From the NCBI RefSeq assembly GCF_001651875.1, contig NZ_LNQB01000061.1, forward strand, positions 1-64,000: a DNA stretch of 64,000 nucleotides, read 5' to 3'. Under the pieces are notes generated by a model that was not told where the DNA came from, did no database searches, and was given only the letters and a program-made list of their open reading frames with translations. Of the stretch, positions 1 to 11,445 are shown in pieces. How positions within the stretch are numbered: position 1 is the stretch's first letter; each line of letters begins with the position of its first letter. The DNA is from Sinorhizobium saheli (GTDB taxonomy: Bacteria > Pseudomonadota > Alphaproteobacteria > Rhizobiales > Rhizobiaceae). A program made the position numbers and the translations under genes.

Positions 1-72
1 CACCGTCCTGTGGACAATGCTCCGAACCAGGCAAACCTTCGATCCAACTCAAAAAGCTGCTTGACTTGCGCA

Positions 73-2936
<2,864 letters not shown>

Positions 2937-2937
<1 letters not shown>

Positions 2938-3299
2938 CAGCCGATAAGCTCCTTGTAGGCCGCTTCGTCGAGAAGCGCGTTGGCGGCGCTGGGATCGGCG
3001 AGCTTGAGCTTGAAGAACCAGGCGGCGCCCTGCGGATCGCTGTTGACGAGGGCGGGATCGTCGACGATCGCCTGGTTGACCTCGACCACCTCGCCGTCGA
3101 GCGGACAATAGACGTCGGAAGCCGCCTTGACCGATTCGACGGTCGCGGCCGAGTCGCCCTTGGAGAAGGTGGCGCCGGCTTCCGGCAGTTCCACGAAGAC
3201 GAGATCGCCGAGTTGGCCCGCCGCATGTCCGGTAATACCGACGGTGGCGATGTCGCCCTCGATCTTCAGCCACTCGTGTTCTTCGGTGAATTTCAGCAT
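2937..3299 (-). CDS. gcvH: Glycine cleavage system H protein
   Basis: Small lipoyl carrier protein of 120 residues that shuttles the aminomethyl intermediate between GcvP, GcvT and the dihydrolipoamide dehydrogenase. The lipoylated lysine is K58 in [13 protein letters not shown], the classic hairpin motif, and GEVVEVN follows as expected. The gene lies 15 bp after gcvT, and its stop codon overlaps the gcvP start. Length and sequence are normal for the family. Confidence 0.97.
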
Positions 3300-3314
3300 A
3301 CGCGCTTCTCCTGG

Positions 3315-4454
3315 TCAGCGTTTGTAGGTTTGTTTGACGAAGGGCAGGGTGGAGGCGGCGACCGGCAGGTATTTGCCGCGCACCTCCGCAAAAAGACGGG
3401 TGCCGTTTTCCGCATGCGCGGCGTCGACATAGCCCATGGCGATGGGGCCATCGACGCTCGGCCCGAAACCGCCGGAAGTAACGGTGCCAGCAGGCGTCTT
3501 GCCTTCCGCATCGGCAAAGAGCCTGGCGCCGCCGCGCACCGGCGCGCGGCCCTCCGGCCTCAGCCCGACACGACGTCGCGCGACGCCATTGGCGAGCTCG
3601 GCGAGGATCCGATCGGCGCCCGGAAAGCCGCCGGCGCGATCGCCGCCGGCGCGGCGGCTCTTCTGGATTGCCCATTCGAGCGAGGCTTCGATCGGCGTCG
3701 TGCCCGTATCGATGTCGTTGCCGTAGAGACAAAGCCCAGCCTCGAGGCGCAGCGAATCGCGTGCGCCGAGCCCGATCGGCATCACGTCCGGGTGCTCCAG
3801 AAGCCGTTCCGCCACATCGACGGCCGAATCGGCGGGAACGGAAATCTCGAAGCCGTCCTCGCCGGTGTAGCCGGAGCGCGAGATGATGCAGGTCACGTCG
3901 TGGAGATCGGCTTCGGCCACGTCCATGAAGCGCATCGAGGCGACATCGGCCCAAAGCTCGCAAAGCACGGCTTCGGCGCGGGGCCCCTGCAGCGCGATCA
4001 GGGCGCGGTCGGGGAGCATCATGACGTCGCAGCTCTCGCCGAGACCGTTCCTCAAATGCGCGAAATCGGCATCCTTGCAGGCGGCGTTGACGACGAGGAA
4101 CAGGTGGTCGCCGCGATTGGCGATCATCAGGTCGTCGAGGATGCCGCCTTCGGCGTTGGTGAACAGCCCATAGCGCTGACGGCCTTCCTGAAGGCCGAGC
4201 ACGTCGACCGGCACCAGCCGCTCGAGCGCCAGCGCCGCGTCCGCAACGCTTCCGGATTTCGGGCGAATGACGATCTGCCCCATGTGCGAGACGTCGAAAA
4301 GACCGGCCGCGTTGCGGGTATGCAGGTGTTCCTTCAGCACGCCTTCGGGATATTGGACCGGCATTTCATAGCCCGCGAAGGGCACCATGCGCGCACCGAG
4401 CGAAAGGTGCAGCGCGTGCAGCGGCGTGTGCTTCAGATGGGAAAGGTCTTCCAA
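3315..4454 (-). CDS. gcvT: Aminomethyltransferase, T protein of the glycine cleavage system
   Basis: Tetrahydrofolate-dependent aminomethyltransferase; first gene of the gcvTHP operon. The N-terminal region [20 protein letters not shown] and the [11 protein letters not shown] motif are diagnostic. The reading frame opens at an ATG at 4478, but that ATG lies upstream of a good ribosome-binding site, GGAGG, placed 6 nt before a TTG at 4454. I therefore prefer the TTG start (protein [12 protein letters not shown]..., 379 residues), which also matches the usual length. Transcription comes from the riboswitch-controlled leader just upstream. Confidence 0.93.
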   Translation of the reverse strand: MEDLSHLKHTPLHALHLSLGARMVPFAGYEMPVQYPEGVLKEHLHTRNAAGLFDVSHMGQIVIRPKSGSVADAALALERLVPVDVLGLQEGRQRYGLFTNAEGGILDDLMIANRGDHLFLVVNAACKDADFAHLRNGLGESCDVMMLPDRALIALQGPRAEAVLCELWADVASMRFMDVAEADLHDVTCIISRSGYTGEDGFEISVPADSAVDVAERLLEHPDVMPIGLGARDSLRLEAGLCLYGNDIDTGTTPIEASLEWAIQKSRRAGGDRAGGFPGADRILAELANGVARRRVGLRPEGRAPVRGGARLFADAEGKTPAGTVTSGGFGPSVDGPIAMGYVDAAHAENGTRLFAEVRGKYLPVAASTLPFVKQTYKR

Positions 4455-4525
4455 GTCCGGCCTCCAGGTCTGGCGCATTCTCGCGCCGGCTCACACTACC
4501 GGCGTGAGAACGCCGACAAATTCGA

Positions 4526-4680
4526 GCCCCCTCTGTCCGTTTGCCTGAGATTGTTATCCCTTCGGCGAGCGCGAGCGCTTCTCTCCAGAGTCCTACCGGC
4601 ACCTTGCTGGTCCTTTGGCCTGAGAGTTTCCGGGGCGGTTGCTCCTTCGGCACCGGATCGAACCGGTTTCTCCCAACAAG
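4526..4680 (-). promoter_or_regulatory. Tandem glycine riboswitch upstream of gcvT
   Basis: On the minus strand the leader contains two consecutive glycine aptamers. Aptamer I (about 4608-4680) has GCCGAAGGAGCAA followed by ACTCTCAGGCCAAAGGACC. Aptamer II (about 4526-4594) has GCCGAAGGGATAACAA followed by TCTCAGGCAAACGGACAG. Both halves show the conserved CCGAAGG and CTCAGG cores joined by a short linker, as in known tandem glycine riboswitches. It is expected to switch on gcvTHP when glycine is abundant. Confidence 0.93.
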
Positions 4681-4846
4681 GTCGATTCCAGATAACGGCG
4701 AAGCCCCGATTTTGGCAAGGGGCTATGTCGCGGCCAAACATATTTTTGTCGCCGTCGCTTCATCATCGGCGACCGCCGGCTGCGGCAATTAGGCCTTTGC
4801 AATTGCCGCCGGTTGTGGGTAACCAGGATGAGGCAACGAGGCGACG

Positions 4847-5239
4847 ATGATCGGGCGTGGGAAAAAATGGACTATTGCGGTGCGGCTGCTCGCAGCCTTT
4901 GCACTCGTTTTGCTGTCCTTCGCTCATAAGCCGGTTCTTGCCAAATCGCCAAATCCGGCGATTGCCGCCGATTACCGTCTTCCCGACGGGACGTTTGCCG
5001 ACATCTGCTTCGGTACCGACGGGGTCGACCATGATAGGGGTCGCGACAAGGCACCTCTCGCACCCGTCTGCGAAGCCTGCCGGCTGGCCGCCTCGATCCT
5101 CCTGCCGACACCGCCCGACGCGAGCCTGCCTGTCGGCAACGGCCGCTGGCTGGCAAAGGCGCCGATCGTCGAGGCCGCGGCAACGCTTCAGCCGCCACGT
5201 CTGTTGCCGCCTTCGCGCGGTCCCCCGCTCCTGTCGTAA
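4847..5239 (+). CDS. Small exported protein, DUF2946-like
   Basis: A 130-residue protein with an N-terminal signal or anchor segment (residues 8-32, AVRLLAAFALVLLSFAHKPVLA) and a CEACRLA motif near residue 76 that resembles the CxxC of DUF2946 proteins found beside copper-handling genes. The C-terminal third is proline-rich. A GAGGCGAC ribosome-binding site precedes the ATG. It lies about 100 bp upstream of the YcnI-PCuAC gene on the same strand, so an envelope role in copper acquisition is plausible. The family assignment is tentative. Confidence 0.65.
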   Translation: MIGRGKKWTIAVRLLAAFALVLLSFAHKPVLAKSPNPAIAADYRLPDGTFADICFGTDGVDHDRGRDKAPLAPVCEACRLAASILLPTPPDASLPVGNGRWLAKAPIVEAAATLQPPRLLPPSRGPPLLS

Positions 5240-5336
5240 CTCTCTGACATCACCCAATTTTCATCCGCCGCCGAGGCGGCATTGACCACGATAGCCCAAG
5301 GTGCTGACCAAAGGCACGTGGTCCGGAGATTACGAT

Positions 5337-6305
5337 ATGACCAAGATCAGACGACCCCTCATCACCGCAGGTTTCGCGCTCGCCGCCGCCGGCATCGCCC
5401 ATGCGCATGCGACGTTCGAAAGCGATCGCGCCCCGGCGGAAACGACCTTCAAGGCCGTCCTGCAGGTGCCGCACGGCTGCGACGGCAAGGCGACGACGGA
5501 GGTGCGGATGAAGCTGCCGGAAGGCTTCGTCTTTGCCAAGCCGCAGCCGAAGCCCGGCTGGGAACTCGAAATCATCGAGGGCGCGTACCAGAAAACCTAC
5601 GACAATCATGGAACGAAGGTCTCGTCCGGCCCGGTGGAGATCCGCTGGAAAGGCGGCAATCTGCCGGACGAACACTACGACACCTTCGTCGTCCGCGGCA
5701 AACTCTCCGGCTTCGAAAAGGAAACGGTTCTCGCCTTCCCGACGACGCAGCTTTGCGGCACCGATGGCTTCGTCGTCTGGGACCAGGTGCCGGCCGATGG
5801 CGAGGATCCCCATTCGCTGGAAAACCCGGCGCCCACCATCACCGTCACGCCCGCAACGAGCGGCGGCGCCCATGCCGGCCTTGGCGGGCCGGTTGAGCAG
5901 GCGACCGGCCCGGTGAAACTCGGCGACCTGGAAATCTCCGGAGGAGCGGTCAAGGCCATGCTTCCGGGCGCCGAGGTCGGCGGCGGAGGCTTCGTCGTCA
6001 GAAACGGCGGCAGCGCCGACGACCGGCTGCTTGCGGTCGAAAGCCCGGCTGCCGGCCGCGTCGAGTTGCATGACATGATCATGGAAAACGACGTCATGAA
6101 GATGCGCAAGATCGAGGGCGGAATCGCGATTCCCGCCGGCGAAACCGTTGAATTGACGAGCGGCGGCCTGCACCTGATGTTCATGGAGGTGGAGAAGCCC
6201 TTTGCCGAGGGCGATGCCGTGCCGGTGACGCTGACTTTCGAGAAGGCCGGAAAGGTCGATTACGTGTTGCCGGTCGGCGCCGCCGCCGGCCACGAGCACA
6301 AGTAA
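5337..6305 (+). CDS. YcnI (DUF1775) - PCuAC (DUF461) fusion, periplasmic copper chaperone
   Basis: A 322-residue exported protein. From MTKIRRPLITAGFALAAAGIAHAHA it has a signal peptide, and the mature protein begins with the histidine typical of YcnI (HATFESDRAPA). Residues about 22-175 match YcnI/DUF1775. After a linker, the C-terminal half matches PCuAC: VELHDMIMEND, then MRKIEGGIAIPAGETVEL and HLMFM, which supply the H/M copper ligands. It probably loads copper onto cytochrome oxidase in the periplasm. The ATG at 5337 is chosen because the signal peptide starts there. It is likely co-transcribed with the DUF2946-like gene. Confidence 0.85.
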   Translation: MTKIRRPLITAGFALAAAGIAHAHATFESDRAPAETTFKAVLQVPHGCDGKATTEVRMKLPEGFVFAKPQPKPGWELEIIEGAYQKTYDNHGTKVSSGPVEIRWKGGNLPDEHYDTFVVRGKLSGFEKETVLAFPTTQLCGTDGFVVWDQVPADGEDPHSLENPAPTITVTPATSGGAHAGLGGPVEQATGPVKLGDLEISGGAVKAMLPGAEVGGGGFVVRNGGSADDRLLAVESPAAGRVELHDMIMENDVMKMRKIEGGIAIPAGETVELTSGGLHLMFMEVEKPFAEGDAVPVTLTFEKAGKVDYVLPVGAAAGHEHK

Positions 6306-6368
6306 GCAGCCGGCACTCTAACGCAGCGGCAGCGGAGCCGATCATCGCCTGGAACCGCCTCGACCGGC

Positions 6369-6758
6369 TCACTCTCCCCGAATGAACCGGTCGAGCATCG
6401 CGGCGATCTCGCCGCTTTCTTCGTGGCCACCTTCGGCGGGCTGCTCCTCCTGCTGTTCTTCCCTTTGCCCGTCGCTCTCCTCGTCGCGCATATATTCAAG
6501 ATAGCGGCGCAGGGTCTCGATCTCGGTCTCCTGCGGCAGGCGAAGGTCGGCGCTGATGAGCATCAGGGAGGCCGGCAGGGTGCCGCTTCTTGTTTTCGGG
6601 ATCGCTGCCGGAGCGGCCACAGCCTCCCCTTGCCGGCGGACCGACAGCAGCGTGATCGCCTCGTCGGCCGGGCCGACGCCGCTCACGCGGGCAGATGGCT
6701 TCAACGCCTCCGCCGCATAGGCCGCCGTCGTGGCGGAAATGGTAACGACCTGGGTCAT
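6369..6758 (-). CDS. Conserved hypothetical protein, acidic C-terminus
   Basis: 129 residues beginning MTQVVTISATTAAYAAEALKP. The N-terminal half is alanine-rich with no membrane segment, the middle contains ASLMLISADLRLPQETEIETLRRYLEYM, and the C-terminal 45 residues are very rich in Glu and Gln. No domain recognised. The coding character is good (third-position GC), and the gene faces away from the lipoprotein gene at 7089. Positions 6759-7088 upstream hold no convincing gene. Confidence 0.6.
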   Translation of the reverse strand: MTQVVTISATTAAYAAEALKPSARVSGVGPADEAITLLSVRRQGEAVAAPAAIPKTRSGTLPASLMLISADLRLPQETEIETLRRYLEYMRDEESDGQREEQQEEQPAEGGHEESGEIAAMLDRFIRGE

Positions 6759-7088
6759 CCGTTTTGCCCTGGATCACGATACCCCTTCCTGTGCCAGATT
6801 TCGCTTGCGGCCGGGTGAAACCGGGAGCTCGGATTTTAGGCAAATACTAACCATTTGGGCCGGGCCATACTGCGAAAGCGGTACAAATCGCTGACCTAAA
6901 GAAGTAGATCGAAAACAACCTGCAGTGTAAACGGATGGTCGCGCGGCATTTTCGCGCAATCACAAGTAATTTTGTATGCCGACGGTTGAGCGCCATGTAC
7001 AATTGCCGAGGCAATGAAGGGGAATGACGCAGTCCTCTGCCGATACAAGTGCATCGGGGAACCTCAGTCAGGGAAAGGACGAAGGTCT

Positions 7089-7244
7089 ATGCGCGCGTTC
7101 GTATTGTTGCTGGCGATCTCTGCTCTTTGCGCCTGCTCGCAAACGGCGACGCCCATCTCGCAAACGAGCCGGTCCGTAGCCGATCGCTACTATGCCGGCC
7201 AGGGGGAATATTATACGGGCATCGTGCCACCGACGCCGTTCTGA
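7089..7244 (+). CDS. Small lipoprotein, 51 residues
   Basis: MRAFVLLLAISALCACSQ gives a short hydrophobic signal with lipobox LCAC, so the mature protein starts with a lipidated cysteine. The short mature part ends in YYAGQGEYYTGIVPPTPF. It is clearly paralogous to the 38-residue lipoprotein at 7552-7668 (shared ACSQT and YY-GIV-P). Function unknown. Confidence 0.6.
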   Translation: MRAFVLLLAISALCACSQTATPISQTSRSVADRYYAGQGEYYTGIVPPTPF

Positions 7245-7426
7245 GAATACCGCCCGGTCGCGCCCGAGGCAGATGAGCCGCAACGGATATCGCTGGGGCA
7301 GGCCCCGCTCAAATGAAAATGGAACTCGTGGCTTGGGGGCGATCGCTTCCGAACTCTGACGGGTGCAATCGCCGTCAGAGGAATTGATCCTGCGCGAATG
7401 GCGGAATATCAATGATCGTCAATCCG

Positions 7427-7490
7427 CTACAGCGCCGCGCGTCTTATCGGACGCGCACAGGTCGCTGTAACACTTTGAATTGCCGCATGC
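7427..7490 (+). repeat. Rhizobial palindromic intergenic repeat, family A copy 1
   Basis: CTACAGCGCCGCGCGTCTTA followed by TCGGACGCGC and CGCTGTAACACTTTGAATTG forms an inverted repeat around GCGCGTC/GACGCGC. Related copies lie at 56274-56330 (minus strand) and 62308-62370. The family is very common between rhizobial genes. Confidence 0.75.
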
Positions 7491-7551
7491 CTTTTGCCTT
7501 AAAATCGAGGTCGATTCAAGGCGACAGGTAGCAGGAACAGGTACGAGGCCC

Positions 7552-7668
7552 ATGCGCAAAATCATATTGTTGCTCGCACTCGCAACGCTTGCGGCGTGCT
7601 CGCAAACGGGACCCCGCTATGTCGGCGGGGACGGGGACTACTACCGGGGCATCGTCGCCCCACATTGA
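7552..7668 (+). CDS. Very small lipoprotein, 38 residues
   Basis: MRKIILLLALATLAACSQ provides a signal peptide with lipobox LAAC; the mature peptide has only about 23 residues and ends GDGDYYRGIVAPH. Paralogous to the lipoprotein at 7089-7244. Function unknown. Confidence 0.55.
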   Translation: MRKIILLLALATLAACSQTGPRYVGGDGDYYRGIVAPH

Positions 7669-7784
7669 TTCTCCGTCGCTTGGAGCGGCGCCATTCCTTG
7701 CGATCTTAAGCGCTGCAACAGGTCGCCTTTAACAAGCTGATCCGGCCCCGGCTTTACCCACGGCGCGCCCCTATGCGTCAAGGC

Positions 7785-7905
7785 TCCCTATTCCTGTGCT
7801 CGCACAGGAATCCAGCAAGCCCAAGTCCTTGGGCGAAAAAGGGCCCTCCGCGCCATAGACACGGCGCTGCTGGCTCCCTGTGACGAGCACAGGGACGAGG
7901 GCGAG
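7785..7905. repeat. Palindromic intergenic repeats
   Basis: The gap 7669-8034 holds no convincing gene. It contains the perfect hairpin ATTCCTGTGC-TC-GCACAGGAAT (7789-7810) and a related imperfect one, CCCTGTGACGAGCACAGGG, near 7878-7896. Both are typical of rhizobial intergenic palindromes. Confidence 0.5.
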
Positions 7906-8034
7906 AAAAGCGTCCGCAACGACAATTTGGGGCGCAAAGTTTAATTGCCGTTCTTAATTGCTGCCTGTCTTTACCCTTAAAATCAAGGCCGGTCCGGAAG
8001 ACATGCTGCAGAGCGAAACCCGGCCTTGATGCGC

Positions 8035-8196
8035 TCAGTAGCTGACGCGCACCCCGCCGGGGCTCGACGCGCCGAAATCGGGAACGGGGTTCGGGCCGTA
8101 CCATTGCGCATAGGTCGTGTTGTTGGCACCGGTGCTGGTGCATCCCGACAGAACGGCAACCGCCAAGGCGGCGGCGATCAGGCATTTGAGGGGCAT
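8035..8196 (-). CDS. Small lipoprotein, 53 residues
   Basis: The minus-strand reading frame encodes MPLKCLIAAALAVAVLSGC, a signal peptide with lipobox LSGC, followed by a mature part rich in N, T and P that includes YAQWYGPNPVPDF. Length, lipobox and codon use support a real small gene. Function unknown. Confidence 0.55.
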   Translation of the reverse strand: MPLKCLIAAALAVAVLSGCTSTGANNTTYAQWYGPNPVPDFGASSPGGVRVSY

Positions 8197-8395
8197 GGGC
8201 TCTCCGATTCGACTTTCTCACATCGCCGCAACTTGCGATATCGGAAGCCGCCAGTCTATCCGTTTTCACGACCGCCTGCTTCGTTTTTCTCTGACCCGCC
8301 GGAGCGCGAAGCAAGCGCGGGTGTTGCCGCGATTTTGAACTTCTGGAGCCGTGGAGCGTTTCCTTTCTGCCCGCAAAAGCGTGGAGGAAGTAACC

Positions 8396-8500
8396 ATGCG
8401 TCGCGATATTCAGCGTTTCCTGATGATCGAACTGATCGCGCTCGTCGCTGCACTGGCAGTCGTCTCGACGATAATGATCGTGACGCTGCTTCCCGGCTGA
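8396..8500 (+). CDS. Small membrane protein, 34 residues
   Basis: Begins MRRDIQRFLMIELIALVAAL and ends IVTLLPG. It is one hydrophobic helix after a basic start and is preceded by GGAGGAAG at a good distance. It lies 24 bp upstream of the GcrA-like gene. Function unknown. Confidence 0.45.
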   Translation: MRRDIQRFLMIELIALVAALAVVSTIMIVTLLPG

Positions 8501-8524
8501 TCGGAGCTCGCGGACGCGGAAGCG

Positions 8525-8743
8525 ATGACCAGGTTGGAAAGAGAGTTCGTCCCAGGAACGCAATACGACGCCGAGCGACTGCCCTTCGCCAAGCGCCTGG
8601 AAGAACTTTTACCCGGCGAGTGCATCTGGCCGATCAACAGCGGCGGACCCTACCTTTTCTGCGCGGCCAAGACGAAAGGGAAATATTGCCCCCACCACAA
8701 GGCGCGGCTGCTGCAGAAAAAAGGCGGCCACGAGGATGGCTGA
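8525..8743 (+). CDS. GcrA-like mini-protein
   Basis: 72 residues. The centre reads ECIWPINSGGPYLFCAAKTK followed by GKYCPHHKARLL. This resembles the C-terminal module of the alphaproteobacterial cell-cycle regulator GcrA (C-x-W-P-I ... F-C-G ... Y-C-x-H-H-x-R), but the N-terminal DNA-binding part of GcrA is absent. It is therefore either a stand-alone C-terminal module or an adaptor. The role is inferred only from this resemblance. Confidence 0.6.
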   Translation: MTRLEREFVPGTQYDAERLPFAKRLEELLPGECIWPINSGGPYLFCAAKTKGKYCPHHKARLLQKKGGHEDG

Positions 8744-8791
8744 GCCTGCCGCGAGCGCGACCCATCGGATCGGCGCAGCCACGCGCCCCCG

Positions 8792-9226
8792 TCAAAAACG
8801 TTTCTTTAGAAAATAGCGCGGGATAGCGCCGGGCCCGCCCTCCAGTTCGCCGAAGAGCTCGAAACCGAGCTTTTCATAGAAGGGCCGCGCCTGGAATTCG
8901 AAGGTGTCGAGCCACATGCCGATATAGCCGCGCGCCCTGGCGACCTTCTCCGCCTCTTCCATGAGCCGCCGGCCGAGCCCGAGCCCGCGATACTGTCCAG
9001 GGATTGCCAGATAGCGGACGAAGGCCCAGCCATAGCCATCGACGGCATAAAGCCCGCCGACCGCCACCAGCGTTTCCGGATCGCGGATGACGATCGCAAA
9101 GCCGGGCTGGTCGGCCATGCCGCTGTTGGCATCGTTGTAGACGTTCAGGGATGCCACGATCGCACGGAGGTCGTCGGCGGATGGTTCGTTCGGGATGATG
9201 TCGAGAACAGGGGTGGGCACGGGCAC
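8792..9226 (-). CDS. GNAT-family N-acetyltransferase
   Basis: About 142-144 residues with the GNAT core: VGGLYAVDGYGWAFVRYLAI (beta 4), the acetyl-CoA loop PGQYRGLGLGRRLMEEAE (Q/R-x-x-G-x-G/A), and FYEKLGFELFGEL near the end. There is no good ATG; GTG codons at 9226 or 9220, preceded by TTTGGAG, are the likely starts. Substrate unknown. The hairpin at 9326-9357 lies just upstream. Confidence 0.8.
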   Translation of the reverse strand: MPVPTPVLDIIPNEPSADDLRAIVASLNVYNDANSGMADQPGFAIVIRDPETLVAVGGLYAVDGYGWAFVRYLAIPGQYRGLGLGRRLMEEAEKVARARGYIGMWLDTFEFQARPFYEKLGFELFGELEGGPGAIPRYFLKKRF

Positions 9227-9325
9227 TCCAAATCTGCGGGAACATGGCGGGACCTGCGTGCCCGCCATCACCTCGGCTTTGGTATTTCCGGGAGCTTCGA
9301 ACCTTATCCTCATTACTGAGGACGA

Positions 9326-9357
9326 CGAAAGCCCAAGGTGTGACCCTTGGGCTTTCG
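9326..9357 (-). terminator. Strong stem-loop, probable original terminator of nrdJ
   Basis: CGAAAGCCCAAGG and CCTTGGGCTTTCG form a perfect 13-bp stem with a short loop. With the transposon removed, this hairpin would lie roughly 60 bp past the nrdJ stop codon, in the right orientation to end nrdJ mRNA. The insertion at 9401-45607 now separates gene and hairpin. Confidence 0.7.
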
Positions 9358-9395
9358 AAAATTCCACAGCGTCGTTATCAACGGCGGCGGCAGCA

Positions 9396-9400
9396 ATAAT
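9396..9400. repeat. Left target-site duplication ATAAT
   Basis: ATAAT directly before TGTGCC of the element is repeated at 45608-45612 directly after GGCACA of the right end. Five-base duplications are the rule for Tn7-like transposons. Confidence 0.93.
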
Positions 9401-9511
9401 TGTGCCGCGCCACTAGGTTTTACATTGATATTTCCTAATAAATAAACGAATCCAGCGCCGCAGAATCTCAGTCGCGCCATTGGAAATGTCACTGCGCCAC
9501 TGGGAATGTCA
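9401..9511. repeat. Left transposon end with three TnsB-like binding repeats
   Basis: The terminal inverted repeat occupies 9401-9420. An 18-bp motif occurs at 9407-9424 (GCGCCACTAGGTTTTACA), 9474-9491 (GCGCCATTGGAAATGTCA) and 9494-9511 (GCGCCACTGGGAATGTCA). All are in the same orientation, the last two almost abutting, as expected for TnsB sites. Confidence 0.85.
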
Positions 9512-9692
9512 CCAGTTGATAGGAAGGAGAAAGAAGTACCCCAAACGCGGAGTGGCTGATTATGCCCACGGACGCTGAGGAGGATTTTGTGATGCGCCTT
9601 AGTTCCCATTCCGGTCATGCGAGCGGATTAACTTTGTGTTGCAACTATAGCGATATATCTTGCCCAAGTGGGTGGTGGGATCATCGAGTCGG

Positions 9693-10562
9693 ATGCTGGC
9701 AATTGCCTTTTGGAATGTTCATCAAGCGCGCGGCGCAGATGTTATGCAAGGCGTCGTGGCGCTCGCGGCGGCTCTCGCTGGGGACCAGAATCTATCAGGT
9801 CCCGACGGCGACGTCCTTCTTTGCCTGGGTGAGCCGGGTCCCCTTGATAGAAATCAGTTGGAGCAGCAACTAAACCTTCAGGCCCCGGGGCACCAATGGT
9901 GGTGTGAAAAGTCCCTGTCCGGGCGGTTTATAACCTTGGGCACCATCAATAAGGGAACGCTTTCATTCTCAGGCGAGACCTGCGGGTGCCTCCCTACGAC
10001 AGTGAGCAGGGTAAACGGTCAGAATGAGATCTCGCCCTACGAGTTGTGGTTTGTCCATTTGATGTCGCCCGTCAATTCAGACAACGCATCGATGCTACAG
10101 GCGGGGGTGGCACGTGAGCTTCGCGAGGCTGTCAAGGATCGGGAGATTCTGCGATCCAACTCGGCCACGATCGCTATCGGAGATTTCAACATGCCGCCCT
10201 ATAGTCCGGGCATGATCGATCCCACTACGCTCAATGCTGCTGCCTGTAGAACTGCGGCGCGAGGGACACGCACAGTGCGTGCCAAAAAGCACAATTACTT
10301 TTTCAATCCGATGTGGGAGATACTCGGAAGCCGACGTACGGATCAGCAGCCTGGCTCGTTCTACAGACGTTACGACAACAGCGCGATCTTCTGGCATCTG
10401 TATGATCAGGTGTTGGTCCGACCTGAGCTTATCGATCGTGTCGTTTCGGGGTCGGCACGGGTAATGACGATGGCAGGTGCCTCCAACCTGCTCACATCTC
10501 GCGGGGGAATCGACGCTCGCTTCTCAGACCACCTGCCTATAACTATCTCACTCGCAATCTAG
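9693..10562 (+). CDS. Endonuclease/exonuclease/phosphatase (EEP) family protein
   Basis: About 289 residues from MLAIAFWNVHQARG. The catalytic set of the EEP (DNase I/APE1-like) fold is visible in order: the Asn in FWNVH, the Glu in LCLGEPG, the Asp-Asn in AIGDFNMPP, DQVLVRPEL, and the C-terminal Asp-His in FSDHLPI. It should therefore be a metal-dependent phosphodiesterase acting on nucleic acid or a phospholipid or nucleotide substrate. It lies between the transposon end and tniQ, 12 bp before an unknown gene on the same strand, so the two form an operon. No signal peptide or membrane segment. A defence role is inferred from its location only. Confidence 0.8.
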   Translation: MLAIAFWNVHQARGADVMQGVVALAAALAGDQNLSGPDGDVLLCLGEPGPLDRNQLEQQLNLQAPGHQWWCEKSLSGRFITLGTINKGTLSFSGETCGCLPTTVSRVNGQNEISPYELWFVHLMSPVNSDNASMLQAGVARELREAVKDREILRSNSATIAIGDFNMPPYSPGMIDPTTLNAAACRTAARGTRTVRAKKHNYFFNPMWEILGSRRTDQQPGSFYRRYDNSAIFWHLYDQVLVRPELIDRVVSGSARVMTMAGASNLLTSRGGIDARFSDHLPITISLAI

Positions 10563-10574
10563 GAGGCGGGAAAA

Positions 10575-11267
10575 ATGGAAAATCTCTGGCCCAACGATCT
10601 CTTGGCGGGGATGCCGGGTTCAACTCCAAACGCGATCGAAACGATCCTGGAAATTCAAGCCCTCGGGCTTGCCGCGATCACGGGCGGATTGGTTGTCGGA
10701 CGAGTGCGCGATCGGTCATTTCGACCCGCTCGCGCCTGGTCGCTCTATATTGAACCCGTGGATCAGCCGAGCAAGGCCTACGAGTTCCTTATCATACGCT
10801 CGGCTGACGGAGGCTATCCGGTAGCCGTGGAGGCGTATCACCTTGGGGACATGCGGCTGAAGCGCTGTGAATCCAAAGCCACTCTGACGAAAGCGTTGCA
10901 GAAGATTTTTGCCGAGCCTTCGTCGAAGTCAGTGATTAGGACACTCGCCGAAGAGGCCATAGCAGCAGGCGCCGTTGCTCGTCCAGAAGGCGAAACACAG
11001 GTGCAGCCCGCCAGACCGATAGAAATTGGTCCCGTCTTCGATACTCCGGACGGACAGGTTTCGAGCGTCTCCATGTTTGGGATAAGCGGTCACATAAGCG
11101 ATACCACGCTCGAGAATCTGCGTGATCGGAACAGGCGCGTGGTCGAGCCGCTGAATGAACGCTTTGTAGTGACGATGCCGTTCGTTGGGACCGTGAAAGC
11201 TACCGTTTCCAAGGAAGAACTCGACGTTTTGGTGGCCCAGGCAACCAGAAGCCTGAAGGGAAACTAG
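10575..11267 (+). CDS. Unknown protein, partner of the EEP nuclease
   Basis: 230 residues, start ATG preceded by AGGAGGCGGG, a strong ribosome-binding site, 12 bp after the EEP gene. The N-terminal half (FLIIRSADGGYPVAVEAYHL) looks like a small alpha/beta domain. The C-terminal 60 residues (VVEPLNERFVVTMPFVGTVK and on to EELDVLVAQAT) form a second segment. No membrane helices, catalytic motif or recognised family. Tight coupling suggests it binds, senses for or restrains the EEP protein. The gap 11268-11445 downstream shows nothing. Confidence 0.7.
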   Translation: MENLWPNDLLAGMPGSTPNAIETILEIQALGLAAITGGLVVGRVRDRSFRPARAWSLYIEPVDQPSKAYEFLIIRSADGGYPVAVEAYHLGDMRLKRCESKATLTKALQKIFAEPSSKSVIRTLAEEAIAAGAVARPEGETQVQPARPIEIGPVFDTPDGQVSSVSMFGISGHISDTTLENLRDRNRRVVEPLNERFVVTMPFVGTVKATVSKEELDVLVAQATRSLKGN

Positions 11268-11445
11268 CGAGTCGCCGCAATCGTCCTCTCCAGCCGCCCC
11301 TTGTCTGCGTCGGTCACGATGAGGCCTCGGGAGAACCGAAGACGACACTGCTACCGGGGATCCAGTCCTCGTCCGTGATAGCGGCATGCGGGTCGCCGTC
11401 GGCTACGCCGCGGGTGCGGTCAGGATCATTGCCGAGCGTCAGCTT

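Noticed and set aside
7778..8563. A 261-residue frame on the minus strand
   Set aside because: It spans repeats and overlaps better-supported small genes on both strands; no RBS or domain.
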